Positions 35,346 to 44,225 of a stretch of 64,000 bases of DNA are shown piece by piece. This DNA is from Halolamina litorea. GTDB lineage: Archaea; Halobacteriota; Halobacteria; Halobacteriales; Haloferacaceae. The first letter of the stretch is position 1, and the number at the start of each line of letters is the position of its first letter. Position numbers and translations under genes: made by a program. The stretch covers positions 372,001 to 436,000 of the forward strand of contig NZ_JANHGR010000001.1 in the NCBI RefSeq assembly GCF_026616205.1. The letters are read 5' to 3'. The notes beneath the pieces were generated by a model, which was not told the origin of the DNA, did no database searches, and saw nothing but the letters and a program-made list of their open reading frames with translations.

Positions 35346-35810
35346 TTACTCGTAGAGCCAGCCTTCGTCGGCCCGCTCGTAGTCGACCAGTTCGTCCTCG
35401 TCGAAGAACAGGTCGATTTCGCGCTCGTTCGAACCGGGGTCCTCGTGATCGGACGCGTGGATCACGTTGCGACCCAGGTCGAGGCCGAGATCGCCGCGGA
35501 TCGTGCCCGCGGGGGACTCGGCGGGGTCGGTCTCGCCGACCATCGATCGGACCTGTCGGGTGGCGTCGCCGCCCTCCCAGACCATCGCGAAGACGGGTCC
35601 GGACGTGATGAAGTCGACGAGGCCGTCGAAGAACGGCTTGTCCGAGTGCTCGCCGTAGTGTTCCTCGGCGAGCTCACGCGGGATCTCGATGAACTTCCCG
35701 GCGACCAGCTTCAGGCCGCGCTCCTCGAAGCGCGAGACGATCTCGCCGATCAGCCCGCGCTGGACGCCGTCGGGCTTGACCATGACGAAGGTTCGCTCGC
35801 GCTCGCTCAT
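35346..35810 (-). CDS. ndk: Nucleoside diphosphate kinase
   Basis: Equalises nucleoside di- and triphosphate pools. The 154-residue protein opens [20 protein letters not shown] and carries the active-site histidine in NVIHASD at about 117-123. It matches the usual 150-residue length and ends with the family's acidic tail. Last gene of the L7Ae-S28e-L24e-ndk unit; it overlaps L24e by 4 bp. Confidence 0.96.
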   Translation of the reverse strand: MSERERTFVMVKPDGVQRGLIGEIVSRFEERGLKLVAGKFIEIPRELAEEHYGEHSDKPFFDGLVDFITSGPVFAMVWEGGDATRQVRSMVGETDPAESPAGTIRGDLGLDLGRNVIHASDHEDPGSNEREIDLFFDEDELVDYERADEGWLYE

Positions 35811-36136
35811 TCTTCGTCCTCGTCGGCTTCGTCGTCGGCCTCGTCAGCCGTCTCGGACTCGGCTTCGTCGTCGGCCTCCTCCTCGACTTCCTCGGTCTCG
35901 GGTTCGGCTTCCTCGGTCTCCTCCTCCTCGGGCTCAGCGGCTTCCTCGGCTTCGACGCCGTGGTCGCCGCCTTCCTCGGTCCACTCGAGGTCCCGGGGCT
36001 CGCGCCCGAGGTCGGCGTTCTTCTCGCACTTCGCCGAGCAGTAGTGGACGACCGTACCGTTCACGTGGACGAACATCGTACCCGTCCCGGGCTCGATGTC
36101 GTCGCCACAGTAGTCACAGGATCGGTTCTGGGGCAT
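35807..36136 (-). CDS. rpl24e: 50S ribosomal protein L24e with a long acidic extension
   Basis: The first 55 residues are a normal L24e zinc-finger protein: [13 protein letters not shown] with Cys7 and Cys10, and YCSAKCEKN with Cys32 and Cys36. After residue 60 a tail of about 50 residues consists almost only of Glu, Asp and Ala with a few Thr/Val. Archaeal L24e proteins are usually only 55-70 residues. The DNA of the tail is a simple GAG/GAC-type repeat, so it may have arisen by slippage. It overlaps ndk by 4 bp and S28e by one base. Confidence 0.92.
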   Translation of the reverse strand: MPQNRSCDYCGDDIEPGTGTMFVHVNGTVVHYCSAKCEKNADLGREPRDLEWTEEGGDHGVEAEEAAEPEEEETEEAEPETEEVEEEADDEAESETADEADDEADEDEE

Positions 36137-36363
36137 CAGGCACCTCCGATAGAGTCGGCGTCACGCTGGGTCTCCCGTAGCTGGAGGATGTCGCCCTCGC
36201 GGACGGGGCCCAGCACGTTCCGCGTGATGATGCGGCCTTGGTTCGAGCCGTCCTGAATGCGGCACTTGACCTGCATGGCCTCGCCGTGCATCCCGGTCTT
36301 GCCGACGATCTCGATCACCTCGGCGGGCGTCGAGTCGCCGCCGGCCTCCTCTTCTGCGCTCAT
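36136..36363 (-). CDS. rps28e: 30S ribosomal protein S28e
   Basis: A 75-residue OB-fold small-subunit protein. [24 protein letters not shown] and [23 protein letters not shown] fit the family throughout. It lies between L7Ae and L24e, 3 bp after the former and overlapping the latter, the standard archaeal order. Confidence 0.97.
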   Translation of the reverse strand: MSAEEEAGGDSTPAEVIEIVGKTGMHGEAMQVKCRIQDGSNQGRIITRNVLGPVREGDILQLRETQRDADSIGGA

Positions 36364-36366
36364 AAT

Positions 36367-36729
36367 TTATCGGAGCTCCTCGACCTTCTCGGAGATGTCC
36401 TCGACGTCTTCCTCGGCGTCACCGGCGTCGACGATGCCGGCGGCGGCGCTGCCGACCTCGAGGCCGGCGGCGTGACCCAGGTCGTCCTGAGTCTCGACGA
36501 AGACGACCGCGATGCCCTTCTCCTCGGCGAGCTCGGGCAGGTGCATGACGATCTCCTCGGGCTGGACGTCCTCGGCGACGAAGACGAGGTCCGCGTTCCC
36601 TCGCTCGACGGCCTTGGTCGTCTCGTTGGTTCCTTTCTTGACGGTACCGGTGTCCCGGGCGACCTCGAGCGCGTCGAGCGCGCGGTCGGCGAGGTCGGCG
36701 GGGGTGTCGTAGTCGACGTAAACTGGCAT
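36367..36729 (-). CDS. rpl7ae: 50S ribosomal protein L7Ae
   Basis: Kink-turn RNA-binding protein of 120 residues that serves in the 50S subunit, box C/D and H/ACA snoRNPs and archaeal RNase P. The RNA-binding loop [30 protein letters not shown] and [25 protein letters not shown] are conserved. First gene of the ribosomal unit; the 205 bp to the divergent tmcA gene form the shared promoter region. Confidence 0.97.
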   Translation of the reverse strand: MPVYVDYDTPADLADRALDALEVARDTGTVKKGTNETTKAVERGNADLVFVAEDVQPEEIVMHLPELAEEKGIAVVFVETQDDLGHAAGLEVGSAAAGIVDAGDAEEDVEDISEKVEELR

Positions 36730-36934
36730 TGTTGTAGTACCTCGGTCCTGCCTGCGGGCTCGACTGCCCCACCGGAACCGCGTCCCTAGCGGTGGGGAGT
36801 ATCATCAACCCCGGACAGGCTTCGCCCGTCAGTTCTACAGGGGCACGTAAAAGCGTGTTCAAACTGCCGGGACCGTGTCAGCGCCCGACACGGCAGCCGA
36901 AACGGGCAAACCGCCGGCGGGCGAACGCCGCTCC

Positions 36935-39271
36935 ATGACCCTCTCCTCGCTCGCCGCCGACCTCCGAGCGGAGGCCGAGCGCGCGAACGAGCGCCGCGCG
37001 CTCGTGCTCGCCGGCGACGCCGACGCCACCCGCGCCGCGGCCGTCGACGCCATCGGGGCCGCCGACCTCCCGATCACGGAGTGTACGGCGATCTCGGCCG
37101 CCGACGACTGGCCGTTCGAGTACCACGGCCCGCGGGAGTCCCGCGAACTGCTCGGCCGAACCCAGCAGGCGGTCGTCCTCGACGGCCACGACGAGTGCTC
37201 GCCCAACGCCATCGGTCGGACCGTCGGCGCCGTCGACGGTGGCGGCCTCTACGTCCTGCTCGCTCCCGAACTCGACGACTGGGCCGACCGCCACGACGCC
37301 TTCGACGAGACGCTCGCGGTGCCCCCATTCGGCGTCGACGACGTGACCGGCCAGTTCCGCCGCCGCCTCGTCGCCACGCTTCGGGAGCACCCCGGCGTCG
37401 CGATCTGTGAGGTCGGCGGCGACTACGACGGCCCCGAGAGCGGTGCGGTCGAAGTCCGCGACGACGGCCTCACCGACCCGTTCCCCGCTCGCCCCCGCGA
37501 GGCGCCCGAGCCGCCCGCTGACGCGGTGTTCCCCGCGGAGACCTACCGGGCCTGCATGACCGTGGATCAGGCCGAAGCGGTCCACGAACTCGAAGCCCTC
37601 CGGGGCGACGACGTTGACCACCACGCGGGAGACAAGGACGACGATGGCCCACCCGCCGTCGTCGTCGAGGCCGACCGCGGCCGCGGGAAGTCAAGCGCTG
37701 CCGGACTCGCGGCAGGCGCACTCGCCCGCGAGGGTCGGGACGTGCTCGTCACCGCCCCGGACCGCCGCGGCGCCGACGAAATCTTCGAGCGTGCTCGGGA
37801 GCGGCTGGTAGCCACCGACTCCCTCCTCGCGGATTCGACGCACGCCATCGACGCTGACTCCGGCGGGTGCGTGCGCTTCGCCCGCCCGCCCGACGCCGCC
37901 GCCCTCCCCGGGGAGCCGGACGCCGTCATCGTCGACGAGGCGGCGGCGCTCCCGGTCTCGCTGCTCGAACGGTTCGTCGAGGGCCCGCCGGTCGCGTTCT
38001 GCACGACCGTCCACGGCTACGAGGGGGCGGGCCGGAGCTTCGACGTGCGGTTCCGCGACCACCTCGCCGACTCAGAGCGGGATGTGATCGACGTGCGCCT
38101 CGACGAACCGATCCGCTACGCCGCCGGCGACCCCATCGAGTCGTGGGCGTTCCGGGCGCTGTTGCTCGACGCCCGGCCGCCCGTCGATCAGTTGGTCGCC
38201 GACGCCACCCCCGATTCGGTGAGCTACGAGACCCTCACGCCGGAGCGACTGCTCGCCGACGAACACCTGCTCCGCGAGGCGTTCGGCCTGCTCGTCCTCG
38301 CTCACTACCGCACGGAACCCGACGACCTCGCCCGACTCCTCGACGCGCCGAACCTAACCTGCCGCGCGCTCACTCGCGAGGGTCGGGTGGCCAGCATCGC
38401 CCTGCTGGCTCGTGAGGGCGGCTTGAGTGAGGAGACCAGAGAGCGAGTCTACCGCGGCGAGCGCGTCCGCGGGAACATGCTCCCGGACGTGTTCACCAGC
38501 CAGCTCCGGGACCGCGACGGCGGCGCGCCGGTGGGCTACCGGGTCATGCGGATCGCGACCCACCACGCCGTCCGCTCGGGCGGCCTCGGCTCGCTGCTGC
38601 TCGACGAGGTGGAGGCGGAGTTCCGGGAGGACGGGGGCAGGGGTTCGGACTCGCTGGGCGAACAGGTGGACTACCTCGGCGTCGGCTACGGCGCGACCCC
38701 GGACCTGCTCGACTTCTGGGCCGAGAACGGCTACCGGACGGTCCACCTCTCGACCACGAAGAACGACAGCAGCGGCGAGCACTCCGCGCTGATGATGCGC
38801 CCGCTGACCGACGACGGCGCCGACCTCGCGGCCCGCCACAGCGAGTGGTTCCGCGAGCGCGCGCCGGGGGTCCTGACCGGCCCGCTCGCGGATCTCGATC
38901 CGGACGTGGTTCGCCGAGCGCTCCGATCCGTCGACGACGACGCGGTTCCGGAGAACCCGGGCCTCGGCGAACGCGACTGGCGGGTCGTCGTCGACGCCGC
39001 CAACGGGATGGGGAGCTATCACGCCGCGCCCGCCGCCTTCACCGAACTGGCGCTGCGGGACCTGATTCTCGGTGATGCGGGGCTGGACCCGTCAGCGGAG
39101 CGCCTGCTCGTTGAGAAAGTGCTGCAGAACCGCGAGTGGGACGCCGTCGCCGACGACCTCGACCGCGTGTCGACCCGAATGACGATGCGCGCGTTCGGCG
39201 ACGCCTGCGAGCCGCTGGTCGATACGTACGGCACCGAGGCGGCGAAGGAGCACCGGCAGTACTGGAACTGA
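36935..39271 (+). CDS. tmcA: tRNA(Met) cytidine acetyltransferase
   Basis: Acetylates cytidine to ac4C in tRNA and, in archaea, other RNAs, using acetyl-CoA and ATP. Domains in order: an N-terminal DUF1726-type region (LAADLRAEAERANERRALVLAGD), a RecD-like helicase with Walker A EADRGRGKSSAAG and Walker B AVIVDEAAALPVSLLERF, a GNAT domain with RIATHHAVRSGGLGSLLLDEVE, and a C-terminal tRNA-binding tail. The ATG at 36935 gives the family's usual N-terminus (778 residues). A GTG at 36875 would add 20 non-conserved residues and cannot be excluded. Confidence 0.93.
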   Translation: MTLSSLAADLRAEAERANERRALVLAGDADATRAAAVDAIGAADLPITECTAISAADDWPFEYHGPRESRELLGRTQQAVVLDGHDECSPNAIGRTVGAVDGGGLYVLLAPELDDWADRHDAFDETLAVPPFGVDDVTGQFRRRLVATLREHPGVAICEVGGDYDGPESGAVEVRDDGLTDPFPARPREAPEPPADAVFPAETYRACMTVDQAEAVHELEALRGDDVDHHAGDKDDDGPPAVVVEADRGRGKSSAAGLAAGALAREGRDVLVTAPDRRGADEIFERARERLVATDSLLADSTHAIDADSGGCVRFARPPDAAALPGEPDAVIVDEAAALPVSLLERFVEGPPVAFCTTVHGYEGAGRSFDVRFRDHLADSERDVIDVRLDEPIRYAAGDPIESWAFRALLLDARPPVDQLVADATPDSVSYETLTPERLLADEHLLREAFGLLVLAHYRTEPDDLARLLDAPNLTCRALTREGRVASIALLAREGGLSEETRERVYRGERVRGNMLPDVFTSQLRDRDGGAPVGYRVMRIATHHAVRSGGLGSLLLDEVEAEFREDGGRGSDSLGEQVDYLGVGYGATPDLLDFWAENGYRTVHLSTTKNDSSGEHSALMMRPLTDDGADLAARHSEWFRERAPGVLTGPLADLDPDVVRRALRSVDDDAVPENPGLGERDWRVVVDAANGMGSYHAAPAAFTELALRDLILGDAGLDPSAERLLVEKVLQNREWDAVADDLDRVSTRMTMRAFGDACEPLVDTYGTEAAKEHRQYWN

Positions 39272-39297
39272 TTGGGTCGGAACTGACTGAACGGGAA

Positions 39298-39672
<375 letters not shown>

Positions 39673-39751
39673 TCACTCTCCCGTCGCTCCACGTAAGTAT
39701 CCGCTGGTGCGCCCGCCCACATTCTTAAGCGCCGCTCACGTCCCTCCGAGC

Positions 39752-40255
39752 ATGATCGACGCCGTGGCACTGGTCGCGCTGGCGCTGCTGATCGCGGGCG
39801 TGATCGCCAGTGTCGTCCCCGGGGTTCCGGCGGGCCTGCTGTCGCTCGCCGGCGTCTACGTCGAGTTCCTGTTCGGCTCCGGGGACATGACGTACTGGCT
39901 GCTGTTCAGCTTCACCGTCGTCGGGGTTCTCGCGGTCGTCGTCGACCTGTTCGGCGGCGCCGTGGCCGCCCGCGGCCGCGGCGCGAGCGGGACCACCACC
40001 CTGATCGCGGCGGTCACGGGGCTGGTCCTCTTCTTCGTCGCCGGCCCCATCGGCGTCGTCGTCGGGATGTTCCTCGCGGTGTTCCTGCTGGAACTCCGCC
40101 GCGAGGACCGCAGTTTCGACGAGGCGTGGGACAACGGCGTCTGGGCGACCGCGGGGATGCTGGCCTCCGGGCTCGCGGTGTTCCTGCTCGTCACCTCGAT
40201 GCTCGTTGGCTACGTCGTGTTCGTGCTCTGGCTGGGGAGCGGGACGACGTTCTGA
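39752..40255 (+). CDS. DUF456 family membrane protein
   Basis: Membrane protein of 167 residues with about five helices. The glycine-rich repeats PGVPAGLLSLAGVYVEF and VAGPIGVVVGMFLAVFLLELRR are the family hallmark. TTCTTAAGC at 39722-39730 is 22-30 bp before the ATG, giving a leaderless transcript. Function of the family is unknown. It diverges from the ferredoxin gene and converges with the amidase. Confidence 0.85.
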   Translation: MIDAVALVALALLIAGVIASVVPGVPAGLLSLAGVYVEFLFGSGDMTYWLLFSFTVVGVLAVVVDLFGGAVAARGRGASGTTTLIAAVTGLVLFFVAGPIGVVVGMFLAVFLLELRREDRSFDEAWDNGVWATAGMLASGLAVFLLVTSMLVGYVVFVLWLGSGTTF

Positions 40256-40287
40256 CCCGGGGAACGCGCTCAGGAGGCAGCCGGCCG

Positions 40288-41685
40288 CTACTGTGTCAGC
40301 GCCCGCTCCACCGACTCCGCCACCCGAAGGAGGAAGCCATCGCTCCCGGGCGGCCCGACCAACTGCAGGCCGACCGGCCGGCCGTCGACCTCGCCACAGG
40401 GCACCGACACCGCGGGCGCGCCGGTAGCGTTGAACGGCGCCGTGTTCTCCACGGTGTCGAGTACCGAGATCCCCTCCTCGCCGGGGACGGCGCCGAAGGA
40501 GGGCGCCGGGATCGGCGTCGTCGGCATCGCCAGCACGTCTGCTTCGGTGAACAGCGCCTGCTGGCGCCTGACCGTCCGCCGGCGGGCGTCCCACGTCCGA
40601 CCGCAGGCGTCGGGGGCGCGGTCGAGTAGCTCCCGACCGACCTCGATCAGTCCGGCGACGCGGTCGGGGAGCGCGTCGATACGGTGGTTCGCGGCCCGGA
40701 GCGCCGCCCGAAGGTCCGCCGACTGCCCCCGTTCGAGGAGGCTCCCCCGCTCCAGCAGCGCCGCGAACTCCATCACCGTGCCGGCGTCGTTGGCGTCGAC
40801 GGCCGCCTCGGCCTCGGGGAACGTCACCGTGCCGACCTCGGCGTCCAGTTCGGTCACGCAGGTCGTCAGCGCCGCCTCGACCGTGGCCTCGACGGCGGGC
40901 GCGGCGGCGTCCATGAACTCCGCGCCGACGCCGATCCGGAGCCGCGGCGGCGGGCGCTCGATGTCGTCGACAAAGGAGAGTCGGGAGGGCGCCGTCAACG
41001 AGGCCGGGTTGATCGCCTCCCGGCCGGCGATGGCCTCGAACACCTGCGCGGCGGTCCGAACGTCGTCGCCGAGCACCCCGACGTGATCGTTCGACGGCGA
41101 GAGCGGCACCACTCCCTCGGCCGGAACCATCCCGTAAGTCGGCTTGAACCCGACGACGCCACAGAACGAGGCGGGAATCCGGACGCTCCCGGCCGTGTCG
41201 GTGCCGAGTGCGGCGTCGACGGCGCCGCCGGCAACTGCGGCGGCGCTCCCCGAGGAGGACCCGCCGGGGACGTGTCCCTCGACGGCGGGGTTCCGTGTCG
41301 GCCCCCGGGCACTCAGCTCGCCCGTCGTCCCGAACGCGAACGGGTCCATGTCGGTCGTGCCAACGATGGACCCGCCGGCCGCCCGCAGGCGCTCGACGGC
41401 GACGGCGTCCACATCGGGCGTCCACTCGAAGGCGTCCGTGCCGCAGGTCGTCGTCACGCCGCCGACGGCGATGTTCTCCTTGACCGCCAGATCGAACTCC
41501 GACAGCGGCCCGTCGAGCGGCGCGTCGGCGATGAACGTCTGGGCGAACGCGTCGTAGGGATCGGCCCGGTCCTGTGGGGTCGGCACCCCGAACGCTCCGG
41601 CGACGCTGTCACCGGGGAGCCCACGCACCCGTTCGAGATACTCGTCGACCCGATCCTCGGTTCGTTGCGGGTCGGCGCGCTTCAT
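40288..41685 (-). CDS. Amidase-signature family hydrolase (GatA-like)
   Basis: Enzyme of 465 residues with the Ser-cisSer-Lys catalytic set: Lys69 in FDLAVKENIAVGG, the Ser cluster GGSSSGSAAA (141-150), and the nucleophile Ser167 in GTDTAGSVRIPA. It hydrolyses a carboxylic amide. It resembles GatA, but no gatB or gatC is adjacent and the C-terminal half is shorter and more divergent, so a general amidase is more likely. CTTATAC on the minus strand (41706-41712) lies about 25 bp upstream of the start. Confidence 0.88.
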   Translation of the reverse strand: MKRADPQRTEDRVDEYLERVRGLPGDSVAGAFGVPTPQDRADPYDAFAQTFIADAPLDGPLSEFDLAVKENIAVGGVTTTCGTDAFEWTPDVDAVAVERLRAAGGSIVGTTDMDPFAFGTTGELSARGPTRNPAVEGHVPGGSSSGSAAAVAGGAVDAALGTDTAGSVRIPASFCGVVGFKPTYGMVPAEGVVPLSPSNDHVGVLGDDVRTAAQVFEAIAGREAINPASLTAPSRLSFVDDIERPPPRLRIGVGAEFMDAAAPAVEATVEAALTTCVTELDAEVGTVTFPEAEAAVDANDAGTVMEFAALLERGSLLERGQSADLRAALRAANHRIDALPDRVAGLIEVGRELLDRAPDACGRTWDARRRTVRRQQALFTEADVLAMPTTPIPAPSFGAVPGEEGISVLDTVENTAPFNATGAPAVSVPCGEVDGRPVGLQLVGPPGSDGFLLRVAESVERALTQ

Positions 41686-41785
41686 ACCCCTCGTTTCGGC
41701 TGTACGTATAAGGGTAGTGTGGCCGACACGCCCTATTGCCGGAGCCTCCCACTCACCGCCCGTCCGCCGCGGCTTCCTTACAGAC

Positions 41786-41845
41786 GATCACGGCATCGGC
41801 TCGGAGCGACCGTCCGGGGACGGTCGCGGCTCGCTCGCCGTGATC
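41786..41845 (-). terminator. Nested inverted repeat directly after the pentapeptide/channel gene
   Basis: Outer arms GATCACGGC (41786-41794) and GCCGTGATC (41837-41845) are perfect; inside them GCGACCGTCC (41806-41815) and GGACGGTCGC (41818-41827) form a second perfect 10-bp stem. The outer arm ends 2 bp from the stop codon at 41848. No T run follows. It should fold in the 3' end of the minus-strand mRNA. Confidence 0.6.
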
Positions 41846-41847
41846 GC

Positions 41848-44022
41848 TTACACCTCGGACCGTTCGACCAAGGCATACACCACGAGGGCGGCGAACACCG
41901 CACTCAGGTACGCCTCGATGGTCGCTACCGCGACGGCCAGCCCCCCGATGGGGTTGATCTGGCCGTACGCGATGGTCGTGTAGGTCACGTAGGAGAACCG
42001 AACGGCCTGATACAGCGTGTGCTGGCCCTCGGCGGTGAACAGCGCCGAGAGCGAGCCGATCTGACCCGCCGTCGTCGCGAACGCCGGCCCGCCGAACGCG
42101 AACAGCAGCGCCGGGAACAGCGGCAACAGCAGGAAGATGGCGACGATCCGGAGCAGCCGCATCCCGTGGCCACAGGTCACTTCGAGGAAGGCGTTCTCGC
42201 CGGCCCGGACCAGGTTCCGCACGCGGGCCGTCGGCGCCGCCTCGGGGTCGCCGGCCACGTCGAGGTTCTTCCGGCGGGAGAACTGCTGGCGCTTGACTCG
42301 GAACTCCCCGGCGGCGGTGGTGTCGCCGGTCAGCGACGCGCAGTTCTTGGCCTTGAGGTAGGTGCGCTCGATCACGTCGGCGGTCATCGTCAGTTCCACG
42401 TCCGGCGCCGTCTCGCCGGCGAACGTGTGCAGCACCCAGTTGTTCCGCTCCAAGTACGAGAGGTGGGCGCCGAAGTCGAAGTTCTTCCCGTCGAACTCCG
42501 TGAACTCGGTGTCACAGAACCGGAAGTAGTCGAGCAGTTCCCGCTCGTCGCCCGCTGACGCGCAGGTGAGTTCCACCTCGCCGAGGCTGGCCTTGGTGAG
42601 GTCGTAGCGAACCCAGCCTTCCGCGGGCTGGACGATCCGGCCCTCGGGGAAGCTGATCCCGCTCATGTCGATCACCGAGCCGCGATCCGAGTCGGTGACG
42701 CCGCCGCGGTGAGTCACCGCCGCCACGTCGAGGCGCTCCCGGACGGTCACGTCCCCGAAGTCCGCGACGGCGCCGAAGCGGGTCCCCTCGAAGTCCCCGG
42801 AGGTGAACGTCGCGTCGCCGAAATCGGCGTCGTCGACGAAGACGGCGTCGACGAACGTCGCGCTGTCGCGGTAGTGGTTGGCGTCGCCGAGGAACTCCGC
42901 GCCGCGGAACGCGACCGGCGAGCGGAAGGCCGTCTCCGAGAAGTCCGAGTCGGCGACGAAGCGTGCCTCGTCGAACGTCGCCTCGCCGACGAACGTCGCA
43001 CCCGGGAAGTCCGCGTCGTCGTCGAACCGGACGTGTTCGAACTCGGCGAGCCCCTTGAAGTCGGCCTCCGTGAACGAGGCGTACCGGAAGCTCGCGTGGT
43101 CGAACGCAGCGCGGTCGCCGAACGTCACCCGGTCGAAGGAGGCGTCGTCCTTGATGATCCGTGTCCCCCCCGAGAAGACGGCGCCGCGGAACAGCGCCGC
43201 GCCCTCGACGACGCCGTCGTCGAACACCGCGTCGCCGCCGAAGCGGGCCTCGTCGAACGTCGCGCCCCGGGCGAACCAGACCCGGCGGAACCCCGCGTCA
43301 CCCTCGAACCCCGCCTCGTGGAACGTCGCCTCGCCCTCGAAGCTGGCGTCGGCGAAGCGCACGAAGCCGAACCCGGCCTGCGTGAAGTCAGCGCCCGAGG
43401 CGAAGCGGGCGCCGGCGAAGCTGGTGTTGTCCTCCAGCCGGTTCGAACTGCCGTGGAACTCCGCGCCCCGAGCCGAGAGTTCGCCGCTGAAGGTGGCGTT
43501 GTCGGCGGTGAGTTGGTCGTCGAAGGTGGCGCCGTCGAGGTCGACCCCGCCGCCGAAGTCGGCGTTCGTGAGGTCCACATCCTCGCGGAAGCGGGTCTCG
43601 GGCATCGAGGCGTCGCCGATCACCGTGAGGTCCGCACCGGAGAGGCGGTCGAACTTCGTCTCGTCGAAGCGCACGCCCGTCACCTCGGCGTCGTCGAGCA
43701 ACAGGGGCACCTGCACGTCGGCGTGGTCCACGTCGAGGTGGCCGGTGATGGTCGCCCCGCGGAGGTCGATCGGGTGGTTGTCGTCGCCGCCGACGACGGC
43801 GTAGGAGAGCGAGAGCCCCGGGAGCGTCGCCCCCGAGAGGTCCTTCTGCTCGCGGTCGCCGTCGATCACGGCGGCGTAGAAGGCCGCCCGGACGGCGTCG
43901 TCGGTGACCCCGCGTGCGCGCCGCTGGTCGGGGGAGAGTCGGAGGATTTCGGTATCGACCTGTTCGGTCGTCGGCCGTGCCGGCACGTCGTCGCGTTCCC
44001 CCTCGCGTCGACGCTTCGTCAT
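41848..44022 (-). CDS. Pentapeptide-repeat protein fused to a potassium-channel-like pore
   Basis: A 724-residue protein. Residues about 60-480 form a long series of pentapeptide repeats of the A(D/N)FxxA type, seen as FDEARF, FRGAVF, FDHASF, FTEADF and dozens more, which fold as a right-handed beta helix. A linker region follows to about 610. The last 110 residues hold a two-helix pore: membrane helix LLRIVAIFLLLPLFPALLFAF, a pore helix and filter-like TYTTIAYGQINPIG, and a second helix AYLSAVFAALVVYALV. The filter resembles TVGYG of K+ channels with changes. The ATG at 44022 starts the soluble domain; the frame further left is Arg-rich shadow. Confidence 0.85.
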   Translation of the reverse strand: MTKRRREGERDDVPARPTTEQVDTEILRLSPDQRRARGVTDDAVRAAFYAAVIDGDREQKDLSGATLPGLSLSYAVVGGDDNHPIDLRGATITGHLDVDHADVQVPLLLDDAEVTGVRFDETKFDRLSGADLTVIGDASMPETRFREDVDLTNADFGGGVDLDGATFDDQLTADNATFSGELSARGAEFHGSSNRLEDNTSFAGARFASGADFTQAGFGFVRFADASFEGEATFHEAGFEGDAGFRRVWFARGATFDEARFGGDAVFDDGVVEGAALFRGAVFSGGTRIIKDDASFDRVTFGDRAAFDHASFRYASFTEADFKGLAEFEHVRFDDDADFPGATFVGEATFDEARFVADSDFSETAFRSPVAFRGAEFLGDANHYRDSATFVDAVFVDDADFGDATFTSGDFEGTRFGAVADFGDVTVRERLDVAAVTHRGGVTDSDRGSVIDMSGISFPEGRIVQPAEGWVRYDLTKASLGEVELTCASAGDERELLDYFRFCDTEFTEFDGKNFDFGAHLSYLERNNWVLHTFAGETAPDVELTMTADVIERTYLKAKNCASLTGDTTAAGEFRVKRQQFSRRKNLDVAGDPEAAPTARVRNLVRAGENAFLEVTCGHGMRLLRIVAIFLLLPLFPALLFAFGGPAFATTAGQIGSLSALFTAEGQHTLYQAVRFSYVTYTTIAYGQINPIGGLAVAVATIEAYLSAVFAALVVYALVERSEV

Positions 44023-44225
44023 TGCTGGAACGCACACAACCAACCGGGAAAAAAGAGAAGGGCGGCCGTGTGTCGCCGGCACACGGCGACGGGAGCGTTT
44101 CGCGTGGTGGCCGCCGCGCCGTCGGGCGCGCGGCGGCGCCTGCCGGCGAAACCCCGCCGCGTTCGGGCACCGCGCGATCACCGAAACCGGCGGGCTTTAG
44201 GCCCGCATCGACAACTGAAAACCAG
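44023..44225. promoter_or_regulatory. Divergent promoter region with hairpins
   Basis: Between the pentapeptide/channel gene and metG. It contains a perfect hairpin GCCGTGTG/CACACGGC (44065-44072, 44080-44087), an imperfect GC-rich one near 44110-44138, and a palindrome GCGGGC-TTTAG-GCCCGC (44190-44206) centred on the presumed TATA box of metG. Confidence 0.5.

Noticed and set aside
40288-41685. GatA of the Asp/Glu-tRNA amidotransferase.
   Set aside because: No gatB or gatC nearby and divergence in the C-terminal half; a general amidase is the safer call.
43125-43580. Short repeated DNA units in the pentapeptide region as a CRISPR or tandem repeat array.
   Set aside because: The periodicity is about 15 bp and follows five-residue protein repeats; there are no constant repeats with unique spacers.
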